Below, piece after piece: positions 17,174-25,750 of a stretch of 64,000 nucleotides of DNA (positions within the stretch are counted from its first letter, which is position 1; every line of letters starts with the position of its first letter). Location of the stretch: contig CAJMSH010000003.1 of the NCBI GenBank assembly GCA_905216055.1, positions 1 through 64,000 on the forward strand. Reading direction: 5' to 3'. The position numbers and the translations under genes are program-made. Under the pieces are notes generated by a model. That model had not been told where the DNA came from and did not search any database. It worked only from the letters and a program-made list of their open reading frames with translations. The DNA comes from an uncultured bacterium (GTDB lineage: Bacteria > Cyanobacteriota > Vampirovibrionia > Gastranaerophilales > Gastranaerophilaceae).

Positions 17174-19852
17174 ATGACCGAAAAACGCGTATGGTTATTT
17201 AAGGAAGGCAACGCAGATATGCGTAATCTTCTTGGGGGTAAAGGTGCAAACCTTGCAGAAATGACTAATCTCGGATTACCAGTACCTCCTGGGTTGACTA
17301 TCACAACTGAAACTTGTATGGACTACATTAATCATGGCAATAAAATGCCTGCTGGACTAATGGATGAAGTAAAAACAGCACTTGCAACAGTTGAATCACA
17401 AGCAGGTAAAAAATTTGGAGATGCTGAAAATCCATTATTAGTATCTGTTCGTTCAGGTGCAAGACTTTCAATGCCAGGTATGATGGAAACTATTTTAAAC
17501 CTCGGTTTGAACGATCAAACAGTTGAAGGCATGATTAAATTAACTAATAACCCAAGATTTTGCTATGACTCATATAGAAGATTTTTAACAATGTTTGGTT
17601 CTGTTGCTTGGGAAATTGACAGACAAAAATTTGAAGATTACCTTGATAAAATTAAAGCAGAAAAAGGATATAAATCTGACACAGATTTAACCGCAGAAGA
17701 TTGGAAATCTTTAATAGAACCATATAAAGAATTAATCAAAAAAGAAACAGGCAAAGAATTTCCTCAAGATCCATACGTTCAATTGGAAGAAGCTATTGAA
17801 GCAGTATTCAGATCATGGAATATTCCAAGAGCCGTAGCATATAGAGATCACTATAAAATCGACCACAATTACGGAACTGCCGTAAACGTTCAAACAATGG
17901 TATTCGGTAATATGGGCGATGACTGTGCAACAGGTGTTTCATTTACAAGAAACCCATCAACTGGTGAAAATAAATTCTACGGTGAATACTTAACAAATGC
18001 TCAAGGTGAAGACGTTGTTGCAGGTATCAGAACTCCAAAACCAATTGCTGAATTGGAACATGAAATGCCTGAACTTTACAAACAATACGTTGATATTGCT
18101 AAAAAACTTGAAAAAGGTTATAAAGATGTTCAAGATATGGAATTTACAATTGAAAGAGGCAAATTGTACATCCTACAAACCCGTAACGGTAAAAGAACAG
18201 CAAAAGCATCTGTTAGAATTGCCGTTGAAATGTGCGAAGAAGGAATTATTGATAAAGAAAGAGCAATAGAACTTGTTGATGCAAACCAACTTTATCAGGT
18301 ACTTCTTCCTGACTTTGATCCAGCAGCTAAAAAAGAAGCTCATAAAATTGCACAAGGACTTGCAGCATCTCCAGGTGCAGCAGTAGGAAAAATCGTTTTC
18401 GATACAGAAGAAGCTGCTGAGCGTGGTAAAACAGGAGAAAAAGTTATATTAGTAAGAATTGAAACTTGCCCTGATGACATTCATGGTATGATTCAATCTC
18501 AAGGTGTTTTAACTCTAAGAGGTGGTATGACATCTCACGCAGCTGTAGTCGCAAAAGGTATGGGTAAACCTTGCGTTGCAGGTTGCGAAGATTTAAAAAT
18601 TGATCTTAAAAATGAAACACTTACAGCTGCTGATGGCACAGTTTACCACAAAGATGACATCATTTCTCTTGATGGTGGTACTGGCGAAGTTATGGCTGGA
18701 GCAGTTCATCTAATCCCACCTAAAATGGATGAAAACTTCCAAAAACTATTCAAATGGGTTGATGAAACTAAATTATTAAGTGTAAGAGCTAATGCTGATA
18801 CTCCTGCTGATGTTGCAAAAGCTTTAGAGCTTGGCGCAGAAGGCGTTGGTTTATGCCGTACAGAACACATGTTTATGGATCCTGAAAGACTTCCTTGGGT
18901 TCAAAAAATGATTATTGCAGGCACACCAGAAGCTAGAAAAGAAGCTTTAGATCACTTATTACCAATGCAATACAGTGATTTCTACGCAATGTTCAAGGCT
19001 TTAGGCGAAAAGTCAATGACAATAAGACTTTTAGATCCGCCACTTCACGAATTCTTACCTGATAAAGAAGAATTAATCGCAAAAGTCGCAACTAAAAAAG
19101 CTAAAGGCGAAGATTACAAAGAAGATGAAAAACTTCTTAACATCGTTGAAGCTATGTCTGAATCTAACCCAATGATGGGCTTGAGAGGTTGCCGTTTAGG
19201 CTTAACTTACCCTGAAATCAACGAAATGCAAGTTAGAGCAATATTTACTGCAGCTTGCGACTTGAAAAAAGAAGGACTTAACGTTAAACCTGAAGTAATG
19301 ATTCCTCTTGTCGGACATGTTAACGAGCTTAAAACAGTTCAATCTGTTCTTGAAAGAGTTGCAAAAGAAGTTATGGACGAAAAAGGTGTTATTGTTGATT
19401 ACATGTTCGGAACAATGATTGAAATTCCGCGTGCAGCTCTAACTGCTGATCAAATCGCTAAGTACGCAGAATTCTTCTCATTCGGAACAAACGACTTGAC
19501 ACAAATGACATTCGGATATTCAAGAGATGATGCAGAAGGCAAATTCTTACAAAACTATGTAGAACAAAAAATACTTCCTGCAAACCCATTCCAAACTCTT
19601 GATCAGGAAGGTGTCGGTCAATTAATGAAAATAGCTCTTGATAAAGCTCTAAAAGTAAGACCACATCTAAAACGCGGTATTTGCGGAGAACACGGCGGCG
19701 ATCCTGCGTCAGTTAAATTCTGCCACAGAATTGGATTGAACTATGTATCTTGCTCACCGTTCAGAGTACCGCAAGCAAGACTTGCTGCTGCTCAAGCTGT
19801 TATTGAATTCAAACACAGCAAAGAAGAAGAAGGACCACTTGGTTGCAAATAA
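17174..19852 (+). CDS. ppdK: Pyruvate, phosphate dikinase
   Basis: The 892-residue enzyme interconverts pyruvate + ATP + Pi and PEP + AMP + PPi, linking lower glycolysis and gluconeogenesis in anaerobes. The N-terminal nucleotide domain starts with LLGGKGANLAEM. The central swivelling domain has the phosphohistidine motif GGMTSHAAVVA. The C-terminal PEP/pyruvate barrel has GLCRTEHMF and CGEHGGDP with the catalytic Cys. An upstream TTG/ATT-containing frame extends to 17141, but AAAGGAG at 17161-17167 selects the ATG at 17174. Length is typical. Just after the stop lie two 62-bp tandem repeats, then a terminator, so the mRNA has an unusual structured 3' UTR. Confidence 0.96.
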   Translation: MTEKRVWLFKEGNADMRNLLGGKGANLAEMTNLGLPVPPGLTITTETCMDYINHGNKMPAGLMDEVKTALATVESQAGKKFGDAENPLLVSVRSGARLSMPGMMETILNLGLNDQTVEGMIKLTNNPRFCYDSYRRFLTMFGSVAWEIDRQKFEDYLDKIKAEKGYKSDTDLTAEDWKSLIEPYKELIKKETGKEFPQDPYVQLEEAIEAVFRSWNIPRAVAYRDHYKIDHNYGTAVNVQTMVFGNMGDDCATGVSFTRNPSTGENKFYGEYLTNAQGEDVVAGIRTPKPIAELEHEMPELYKQYVDIAKKLEKGYKDVQDMEFTIERGKLYILQTRNGKRTAKASVRIAVEMCEEGIIDKERAIELVDANQLYQVLLPDFDPAAKKEAHKIAQGLAASPGAAVGKIVFDTEEAAERGKTGEKVILVRIETCPDDIHGMIQSQGVLTLRGGMTSHAAVVAKGMGKPCVAGCEDLKIDLKNETLTAADGTVYHKDDIISLDGGTGEVMAGAVHLIPPKMDENFQKLFKWVDETKLLSVRANADTPADVAKALELGAEGVGLCRTEHMFMDPERLPWVQKMIIAGTPEARKEALDHLLPMQYSDFYAMFKALGEKSMTIRLLDPPLHEFLPDKEELIAKVATKKAKGEDYKEDEKLLNIVEAMSESNPMMGLRGCRLGLTYPEINEMQVRAIFTAACDLKKEGLNVKPEVMIPLVGHVNELKTVQSVLERVAKEVMDEKGVIVDYMFGTMIEIPRAALTADQIAKYAEFFSFGTNDLTQMTFGYSRDDAEGKFLQNYVEQKILPANPFQTLDQEGVGQLMKIALDKALKVRPHLKRGICGEHGGDPASVKFCHRIGLNYVSCSPFRVPQARLAAAQAVIEFKHSKEEEGPLGCK

Positions 19853-19855
19853 GCG

Positions 19856-19985
19856 TAAGCGTGCCGCTTAACCCACAACTCGGGTTTTGCATAAACTTAT
19901 CAAAGCTAAACTAAAGATAAGCGTGCCGCTTAACCCACAACTCGGGTTTTGCATAAACTTATCAAAGCTAAACTAAAGATAAGCG
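19856..19985 (+). repeat. 62-bp tandem repeat (2 copies plus start of a third) in ppdK 3' UTR
   Basis: Two exact 62-bp units run 19856-19917 and 19918-19979, and TAAGCG of a third follows. Each unit has a 6-bp hairpin, TAAGCG-TGC-CGCTTA, then AACCC...GGGTT forming a second small stem, then an A-rich tail. The unit is clearly related, in the same orientation relative to its gene, to the repeat downstream of nrdJ at 50.6-50.8 kb. The repeat lies between the ppdK stop and its terminator, so it should be transcribed. Confidence 0.92.
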
Positions 19986-20005
19986 TTCAGCTGAACCTCC
20001 AAATA

Positions 20006-20041
20006 AAAAAAGACGGAAATTAAAAAATTTCCGTCTTTTTA
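20006..20041. terminator. Bidirectional intrinsic terminator between ppdK and glutaredoxin
   Basis: An AAAAAAGACGGAAATT arm (20006-20021) pairs with AATTTCCGTCTTTTT (20026-20040), with A- and T-runs on both sides. It ends both the ppdK transcript with its repeat array and the convergent glutaredoxin gene. Confidence 0.92.
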
Positions 20042-20055
20042 TTTACATTTTTTAT

Positions 20056-20316
20056 TTATTCTATAATTTCTTTAAGTTTTCCACTTTTATACATAGCTTC
20101 CAAATCATCATATCCGCCGACATAATGTTCGTTAATAATAATTTGAGGGACTGTCATAATCGGTCTTTCAAATTTTTCCGATAATTCTTTTGTTACTTCA
20201 TCAAAAGAGTCATCAATATTGTGTTCCTCATAGGTCAAGCCTAAAGTTTTTAAAAGTTTTTTTGCCTTTATGCAATATGGACATGTAGAAGATGTATAAA
20301 TATCTGTTTTATTCAT
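20056..20316 (-). CDS. grxC: Glutaredoxin (GrxC type)
   Basis: The 86-residue thioredoxin-fold protein has the dithiol active site CPYC (residues about 14-17), the cis-Pro motif TVPQI and the GG at GGYDDL. It reduces disulfides and glutathionylated proteins in the cytoplasm, or serves as an electron carrier. AAAGGAGG directly upstream makes the ATG at 20316 certain. Next upstream on the same strand is the Ycf45-like gene, 54 nt away, possibly co-transcribed. Confidence 0.93.
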   Translation of the reverse strand: MNKTDIYTSSTCPYCIKAKKLLKTLGLTYEEHNIDDSFDEVTKELSEKFERPIMTVPQIIINEHYVGGYDDLEAMYKSGKLKEIIE

Positions 20317-20370
20317 AAAACCTCCTTTAAATTTAGGTTATTATAAACAAAAAATATTTAACATAGCAAA

Positions 20371-21996
20371 TCAGTTATTAAAATCTTTCCCGCCAACAAT
20401 TCTTAAATGTCTGTTGCTGCCTTCACCAACAGATTTGCTTGAAAGATTATGTTGTTCAACAAGTTCATGCTGCAACTTTCTAATATGTTGATTTTGCGGA
20501 GTCAATTCAACATGCTCAGCACCCGCAAGAATTTTATTAATTGCAGCCTTTGCTTCATCTAAAGCACGTTCGGCATCATCATAATATCCACATAGAGTTT
20601 CTGATGCTTCAGTTATTTGCAAAGCTTCTTTTAATACTTTTTGAATTTGAGCCATTGAATTTGTTTTTACATAAAATATTTGCAACCTGTAATCGTTTGC
20701 GGTACTCAAGACTTTTGCTCCACCTTTTATAAAGTTCTTATGAGCAATTACAATATCTGCATCTTCTAAATTCCGAGTAATTTCGGCTTTCAAATCAAGT
20801 CTTTCAATAACTTTTTCAACAATAGTTCTTGAAACAGCATAAAGATATATTTTCTTTATTCCTTTAACTTCTTCAACATATTTTTGACGTGAAAAACCAA
20901 ACTTCAAGCTATCAGAATTATGTTCAGGCTGAATTTTTTGTTCTAATTTGTCAATTTCTTTTGGAATATCTGTAATTCCAGGTTCATGTTTTTCTTCAAT
21001 CTGAGGTTGAACATCATAAGACTTATCAACCTTCCTGATTTCCGGACGTATTGGCCAACCACGTAAAATATAATCAACAGCTTCTGCCGTGTTTTTATAA
21101 ACCGCAAGAGTATTTCTGTCCAAAATTTCAATAACAACATCAAATGTCGGTTGTTTTTCTCTTTCCAGAACAGTTTTTTGAGAAGCTCTACGTTTAGCCT
21201 CATCATCACCCAAAGTAACTGATTGAATACCACCGACCAAATCTGATAATGTAGGGTTTTTAATCAAATTTTCCAAACTATTACCATGGGCAGTTGCAAT
21301 CAGCATAACACCACGTTCTGCAATTGTACGTGCAGCTTGCGCTTCTTCTTCCGTACCGATTTCATCAACAACGATAACTTCAGGTGTGTGATTTTCAACT
21401 GCCTCAATCATAATGTCTTTTTGGAACTGCGGTTGAGTAACCTGCATACGTCTTGCATGACCTATTGCAGGATGCGGAGTATCTCCATCGCCTGCAATTT
21501 CATTTGACGTATCAACAATTACAACACGTTTTCCGAGCTCATCTGCAACCAATCTTGAAATTTCTCTCAATTTAGTTGTTTTTCCAACTCCCGGACGACC
21601 TAGAAACAAGATACTTTTATTCATCATACAAATATCTTTTATACAATCAATAGTACCTGTAACGACTCTACCAATACGGCAAGTAAGACCAATAATTTTG
21701 CCCTGTCTGTTTCTTATCGCACTGATTCTGTGAAGGGTTCCAGGAATTCCGGAACGGTTATCAGATGTAAAATCTTGAATTCTTGAGGTTATATAATTAA
21801 TATCATCTTCCGTTACAAATTCATCACCAAGATATTCTATCTTACCGCCTGCATGACGAATTTCCGGAGTTCTGCCAATATCCAAAACAATTTCTATTAC
21901 ATCTTCCATTTTGTCATAAGAGATGTGCTTCCTGACCTTATCAGGCAAAACTTCTGTCAAGCGATCCAAATCATTTTGAAATTGTAAGCTGGTCAT
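20371..21996 (-). CDS. Ycf45-like AAA ATPase with C-terminal R3H domain
   Basis: The 541-residue protein matches the cyanobacterial/plastid Ycf45 group ('R3H domain-containing nucleic acid-binding protein'), related to SpoIIIAA ATPases. Visible are the Walker A FLGRPGVGKTTK (about residues 131-142), a Walker B-like VIVVDEIGTEEEA, and TAHGNSLENLI. A less conserved middle follows (about 330-400). The C-terminal R3H-type helix IRKLQHELVEQH, near 505-520, probably binds single-stranded nucleic acid. It supports a cyanobacterial-lineage origin. An extended -10 (TGGTATAAT) lies about 120 nt upstream, giving a fairly long 5' UTR. The cellular role is not established. Confidence 0.85.
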   Translation of the reverse strand: MTSLQFQNDLDRLTEVLPDKVRKHISYDKMEDVIEIVLDIGRTPEIRHAGGKIEYLGDEFVTEDDINYITSRIQDFTSDNRSGIPGTLHRISAIRNRQGKIIGLTCRIGRVVTGTIDCIKDICMMNKSILFLGRPGVGKTTKLREISRLVADELGKRVVIVDTSNEIAGDGDTPHPAIGHARRMQVTQPQFQKDIMIEAVENHTPEVIVVDEIGTEEEAQAARTIAERGVMLIATAHGNSLENLIKNPTLSDLVGGIQSVTLGDDEAKRRASQKTVLEREKQPTFDVVIEILDRNTLAVYKNTAEAVDYILRGWPIRPEIRKVDKSYDVQPQIEEKHEPGITDIPKEIDKLEQKIQPEHNSDSLKFGFSRQKYVEEVKGIKKIYLYAVSRTIVEKVIERLDLKAEITRNLEDADIVIAHKNFIKGGAKVLSTANDYRLQIFYVKTNSMAQIQKVLKEALQITEASETLCGYYDDAERALDEAKAAINKILAGAEHVELTPQNQHIRKLQHELVEQHNLSSKSVGEGSNRHLRIVGGKDFNN

Positions 21997-22243
21997 TTTC
22001 TTTTCTGCCTTTCTTCTATTTTGTATATTACAAAATAATAACCGGCTGATACTCCGTACCCGAAACGGAACAAATTTTTAATATTTACTAATTTTATTCA
22101 CCTTTCTATTTATATTATACCACTTTTTTTCAAAATCTCATCATTTTATCTTATTACTTTTGTAGCATTTTTATTTTACTTTTATTTTTTTGATTTTCTA
22201 CCCTATAAATTATTAACAAATGTTACAAAAAATGATTATTTTT
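21997..22243. other. Divergent intergenic region with minus-strand promoter
   Basis: Read on the minus strand, the region has an extended -10 promoter TGGTATAAT (hexamer at 22114-22119) facing the Ycf45-like gene. Its leader is about 110 nt and holds a small TCCGT...ACGGA hairpin (around 22051-22070). On the plus strand, TGTTACAAAA at 22221-22230 precedes the sigma-28-like promoter listed separately. No gene is seen. Confidence 0.5.
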
Positions 22244-22270
22244 TAAAGATTAAATCAAGAAATTCCGTAA
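22244..22270 (+). promoter_or_regulatory. Sigma-28 (FliA/SigD)-like promoter of MGLAAGQAR gene
   Basis: TAAAGATT (22244-22251), an 11-nt spacer, and TTCCGTAA (22263-22270) resemble the FliA consensus TAAAGTTT-N11-GCCGATAA. The same arrangement precedes the related genes at 30709, 57337 and, more weakly, 39944. This is a sequence match only; no start site is known. Confidence 0.6.
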
Positions 22271-22314
22271 TTAGTAAATGAACGTTACTGGTTTTGAAAG
22301 GAAAATCGAAAACA

Positions 22315-24096
22315 ATGGGATTAGCAGCAGGACAAGCAAGATTATTGACAATCACAGCGAGGAAATCAGACTGTGAATATCAATCAATGCGATTATCTCA
22401 CCAGAAAATTGCATTGTCCAGAGAGCTGTCTGACCTTTCAAACGAATATCAAAATTCATTAAATCAAACAAAATTAATATACGATTATTATGGAACAGGA
22501 GATACCAGCAATCCGTTATCTTACGGTATATTGATGAATCCTTCTGCATTAAATGATTATATGCCGACTGTATTAACAGATTCAATGGGAAGAGTTACAT
22601 TGAACGAAAAATATGCAGCGGCTGCACGTTTTGCAGGTATTCCGCAAGAAGGTTTAGGAACATTACCTTCAGAAACTATGCGTCAGGCATTTGTTGAAGG
22701 TTTGTATAACAGTGGATTAATAACAGAAACATTAAAAAATACAATTCAAGGATTACCTTATAACCAGGCTGCAGGTTTTGGCGGTGATACTACTGTCGCT
22801 GTCCAAACTCAAGATGTTACGATAGATGAATTAGCAGATATATTAGACAGTTATGCAGTTAATCCGACAGATGGTTATTATGATACCTCAATTACTCGTG
22901 GTATTGTTCTTTACGATAATAATGCAAAAAAATATTATAAAGAAGGTGAGAGTGATATAGCCTCTAGTTTAAAGGGGTTTCAGGAAATAGTTGGGAATAC
23001 TGATTATACAGAAATGGAATCGGGAGGTCAAATAACACTCGGAGATATCTTAAGTGGTGATTATACACTAATAGCACAAGGTCAAGGTAACAGAACAAGT
23101 TCAATCGGTTACTCAGGCGGTGCTATTGATGCTGTTGTAACTTCAAGTGTTTGGTCAGATATGCTTGATGTAATGGAATCCCTTTTGGACACGGGGGATG
23201 TTTATACTCAACAGGCTCTTGACTATGCAAGATCTAATATTGAATATATGATAAGTAACCAATGTGAGCAGGAAGGAAAACCTTCGCATAAAGGAGATGG
23301 AAATGCCAGCAGAGGGGAGAGATATCAATTTTTCAATGATACTGATATGTGTAATTTTGCCCATCAAGGTGGTGGCAGCAAAACAAATAATAAGAAAGTT
23401 ATAAATGAGGCTTACAAGTGGGTCAGCTCATCTGGAAGCGGATATATTGGTCTTGTTGCCAGAGGAAATCCTGACAGCGGTCATGATGATAAGAACGGCT
23501 ATAAATCTGCAGTAGCTGTAAATATCAGTAGTGTAATGAAGGCCTATTTAACCTACTTTTATGATTTTATGAACGGTGTTTCTGCCACAGATATAAACGG
23601 TTGTGATGCTTATTATGTCGGGAACAAGCTTGCAGAATCATCTCTTGTTGACAACAATACAGTATTAACAATAACAACAGGAGTATCAGTTTCAAGCGAT
23701 GATTTAGCTCAATCAACATTCTATGATACATTATTTAACCAAATATGTGCAAACGGTTGGACTGAAAACAATCAAGTAGATGATAACGATTATCTTCAAG
23801 AAATGCTTCAAAACGGAATGTTATATATATCAAAAGTTAAAGATGACGGATATTATTATCAGGGTAATTACGCAACAGATACATATATTAAAGAAGTTTC
23901 AGATGATACATATATTGCACAAGCAGAAGCTAAATATAATACGGAAAAAGCAAAATTAAATACAAAAGAAGAAACTCTTGATATGAAAATGAAAAACTTG
24001 GATACAGAAATTTCTTCATTAACCACAGAATACGATACAGTTAAAAATACTATATCGAAAAATATTGAAAAATCTTTCAAAAGATATAACGCATAA
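22315..24096 (+). CDS. MGLAAGQAR-family secreted/filament-like protein
   Basis: The 593-residue protein belongs to a family with three large members here, all starting MG(M/L)AA(S/G)QAR. The N-terminal helix (about 1-55) and the C-terminal coiled coil (about 540-593, with LDxxMKxLDTEISSLxTEYDxVK) are conserved. The centre, Gly/Ser/Asn/Tyr-rich, is variable. There is no classical signal peptide, Cys is rare, and the end is helical (KNIEKSFKRYNA). That architecture recalls flagellin, hook or type III-secreted axial proteins, though no sequence match is claimed. A TTG at 22294 is in frame, but the ATG at 22315 matches the family start, and GAAAGGAAAATCG is conserved upstream. Function is unknown. 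Confidence 0.8.
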   Translation: MGLAAGQARLLTITARKSDCEYQSMRLSHQKIALSRELSDLSNEYQNSLNQTKLIYDYYGTGDTSNPLSYGILMNPSALNDYMPTVLTDSMGRVTLNEKYAAAARFAGIPQEGLGTLPSETMRQAFVEGLYNSGLITETLKNTIQGLPYNQAAGFGGDTTVAVQTQDVTIDELADILDSYAVNPTDGYYDTSITRGIVLYDNNAKKYYKEGESDIASSLKGFQEIVGNTDYTEMESGGQITLGDILSGDYTLIAQGQGNRTSSIGYSGGAIDAVVTSSVWSDMLDVMESLLDTGDVYTQQALDYARSNIEYMISNQCEQEGKPSHKGDGNASRGERYQFFNDTDMCNFAHQGGGSKTNNKKVINEAYKWVSSSGSGYIGLVARGNPDSGHDDKNGYKSAVAVNISSVMKAYLTYFYDFMNGVSATDINGCDAYYVGNKLAESSLVDNNTVLTITTGVSVSSDDLAQSTFYDTLFNQICANGWTENNQVDDNDYLQEMLQNGMLYISKVKDDGYYYQGNYATDTYIKEVSDDTYIAQAEAKYNTEKAKLNTKEETLDMKMKNLDTEISSLTTEYDTVKNTISKNIEKSFKRYNA

Positions 24097-24126
24097 AAAA
24101 ACCGATTTTAAAACAAATCGGTTTTT
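24097..24126. terminator. Bidirectional intrinsic terminator
   Basis: A 12-bp stem, AAAAACCGATTT (24097-24108) with AAATCGGTTTTT (24115-24126), is followed by further T-rich sequence. It sits between the MGLAAGQAR gene and the convergent acyltransferase. Confidence 0.92.
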
Positions 24127-24131
24127 CTTTT

Positions 24132-24965
24132 TTATACACCTGCAACAGGTGGTAAATCAATACTTTTTAAACGTTGTTCAATTCTTCTGTACCACTTCAA
24201 ATGCTGTTTGAATAGAATATTATATTTTGAAATATCACCTTGAGAAATTTCATTAAACAAGTTATCGCAAGTTTCTTGAAGAGCATGCTCAAGATAATGA
24301 GTAAGTTCTTTTCTTGAAAGCTTATCTAATTCATTACCCTTTCTCATCTCAATACGTTTTCCAAACTCAACAATAACTTCAGGTCTGTTATCTCTTAAAA
24401 AGCAATAATCAATAGCCATAGGAATAAGGTTAACTTTTCCGTATCTTTTTACTGCATTTTCAGCGATATACGCAAGACCTGTTTGAAATTCAATAGGTCT
24501 GTAATGCGGAGGTCTGATAATTCCCTGAGGGAAAATACAAAGCATATTTCTTATATCACCAACAACATCAACAGAATATTGCAAAGCCTTCATAGCGGAT
24601 TGAGCAGATTTCTTATAAACAGAATAAGCGCCGCCACGTCTTAAAAGCGGGAATCTGTTTAATTCTTCAACCATCAATCTTATTTCTTTATGGAAAATTC
24701 TATGAGTAGTATTATAAAGAACAATACCATCCCACCAGTTGCAATGCGGAGCAAAAAGGATTGTAGGAACAGATGTATCTCCGTCATAATAATTTTCTTC
24801 ACCCCTGTATCTGAATGCGAAAAAACGATTTTGAAGCATGTTAAAGAAAAACATACTTGCTACCCATAGCCAAAATTTACTTGTTTTAGCCGGTTTAAAT
24901 TTCTCCTCCTTGTTCCTAAGCTTTGTAGGGGGGATGTCAGAATATAATTGTTCCTCAACTACCAT
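24132..24965 (-). CDS. PlsC-like acyltransferase
   Basis: This lysophospholipid acyltransferase-like protein (1-acyl-sn-glycerol-3-phosphate acyltransferase superfamily) probably acylates lysophosphatidate or a related lipid at the membrane. Motif I appears as HCNWWD (H-x4-D) and motif III as FPQGIIRPP. A hydrophobic N-terminal segment (WLWVASMFFFNML) may dip into the membrane. The open frame extends to a TTG at 25007 and an ATG at 24983; the ATG at 24965 is chosen because GGAG lies about 12 nt upstream, but the start is uncertain. It ends at a terminator shared with the upstream convergent gene. The exact acyl acceptor is not determined. Confidence 0.82.
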   Translation of the reverse strand: MVVEEQLYSDIPPTKLRNKEEKFKPAKTSKFWLWVASMFFFNMLQNRFFAFRYRGEENYYDGDTSVPTILFAPHCNWWDGIVLYNTTHRIFHKEIRLMVEELNRFPLLRRGGAYSVYKKSAQSAMKALQYSVDVVGDIRNMLCIFPQGIIRPPHYRPIEFQTGLAYIAENAVKRYGKVNLIPMAIDYCFLRDNRPEVIVEFGKRIEMRKGNELDKLSRKELTHYLEHALQETCDNLFNEISQGDISKYNILFKQHLKWYRRIEQRLKSIDLPPVAGV

Positions 24966-25066
24966 ATATAAATTGTACTCCATTAAATTAAATATAGCAA
25001 ATTCCAAATAAAAAATTTTAAGAAAAATTAACTTTTTTATATAAAAATATAATATATTTTAAATTT

Positions 25067-25750
25067 TTATCTTAAATACACATTTTGGAGCTGTTTTGAT
25101 AATATAGATATTATAACTTTAAATTCTTCATCGGAATAAGTCTCAAGTTTCATAAAACTTTCATCCAAAGTTTTAGTCGGCACAAATTTTTGTAAATAAT
25201 ATCTTTTTGCCCCACAAATAAGATTTGCAATATCAGAAAAATCATCTATTGATAATTGAGATTTTACAACAGTTGTCCGAAATTCATAATCAACATTACT
25301 ATTCATTATAATATCAATACTATTTTTTATATTTTGAGTATCAATATTTACACCGACAATATCTTTGTACTTTTTTAGAGGAGCTTTTATATCCATAGCA
25401 ATATAATCCAAAAATGGAATTGCCTTTTCTAAAACATCAGGAAACGCTCCGTTTGAATCAAGTTTTACCAAAAAGCCTAAAGCTTTAATCTCTTTAATAA
25501 ATTCAATCAAATCTTTTTGTAAACAAGGTTCCCCACCTGTAATTACAACCCCGTCAAGCTTTCCCTGTCTTGATTTTAAGAACTCAAAAAAGCCGGCATT
25601 AGTCCATGCCGGCTGATTTTTATGTATTAACTCAGGGTTATGGCAATATCCGCAACGGAAATTACACCCTTGAGTAAACACTATAGTGCTTATTTTTTCA
25701 GGGAAATCTAAAAGCGAAGTTTTTTGTACTCCACCTATTTGCATACGCAT
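25067..25750 (-). CDS. nrdG: Anaerobic ribonucleotide reductase activating protein (radical SAM)
   Basis: The 227-residue radical SAM enzyme uses a [4Fe-4S] cluster bound by C29, C33 and C36 (CNFRCGYC) to install the glycyl radical in NrdD. The N-terminal GGVQKTSLLDFPEKIS and GGEPCLQ (SAM-binding) are typical of this NrdG/PflA-like subgroup. Its start lies 16 bp inside the 3' end of nrdD, so it is translationally coupled and shares nrdD's riboswitch. It is longer than E. coli NrdG (about 154), as is usual for this subgroup. Confidence 0.92.
   Translation of the reverse strand: MRMQIGGVQKTSLLDFPEKISTIVFTQGCNFRCGYCHNPELIHKNQPAWTNAGFFEFLKSRQGKLDGVVITGGEPCLQKDLIEFIKEIKALGFLVKLDSNGAFPDVLEKAIPFLDYIAMDIKAPLKKYKDIVGVNIDTQNIKNSIDIIMNSNVDYEFRTTVVKSQLSIDDFSDIANLICGAKRYYLQKFVPTKTLDESFMKLETYSDEEFKVIISILSKQLQNVYLR

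Noticed and set aside
19853..20000. Insertion-sequence remnant after ppdK
   Set aside because: No transposase fragment, inverted terminal repeats or target duplication; it is a tandem repeat also found after nrdJ.
22294..22314. TTG start seven codons upstream of the 22.3-kb MGLAAGQAR gene
   Set aside because: It overlaps the GAAAGGAAAATCG ribosome-binding region conserved with the 30.7-kb gene; relatives start at the MG motif.
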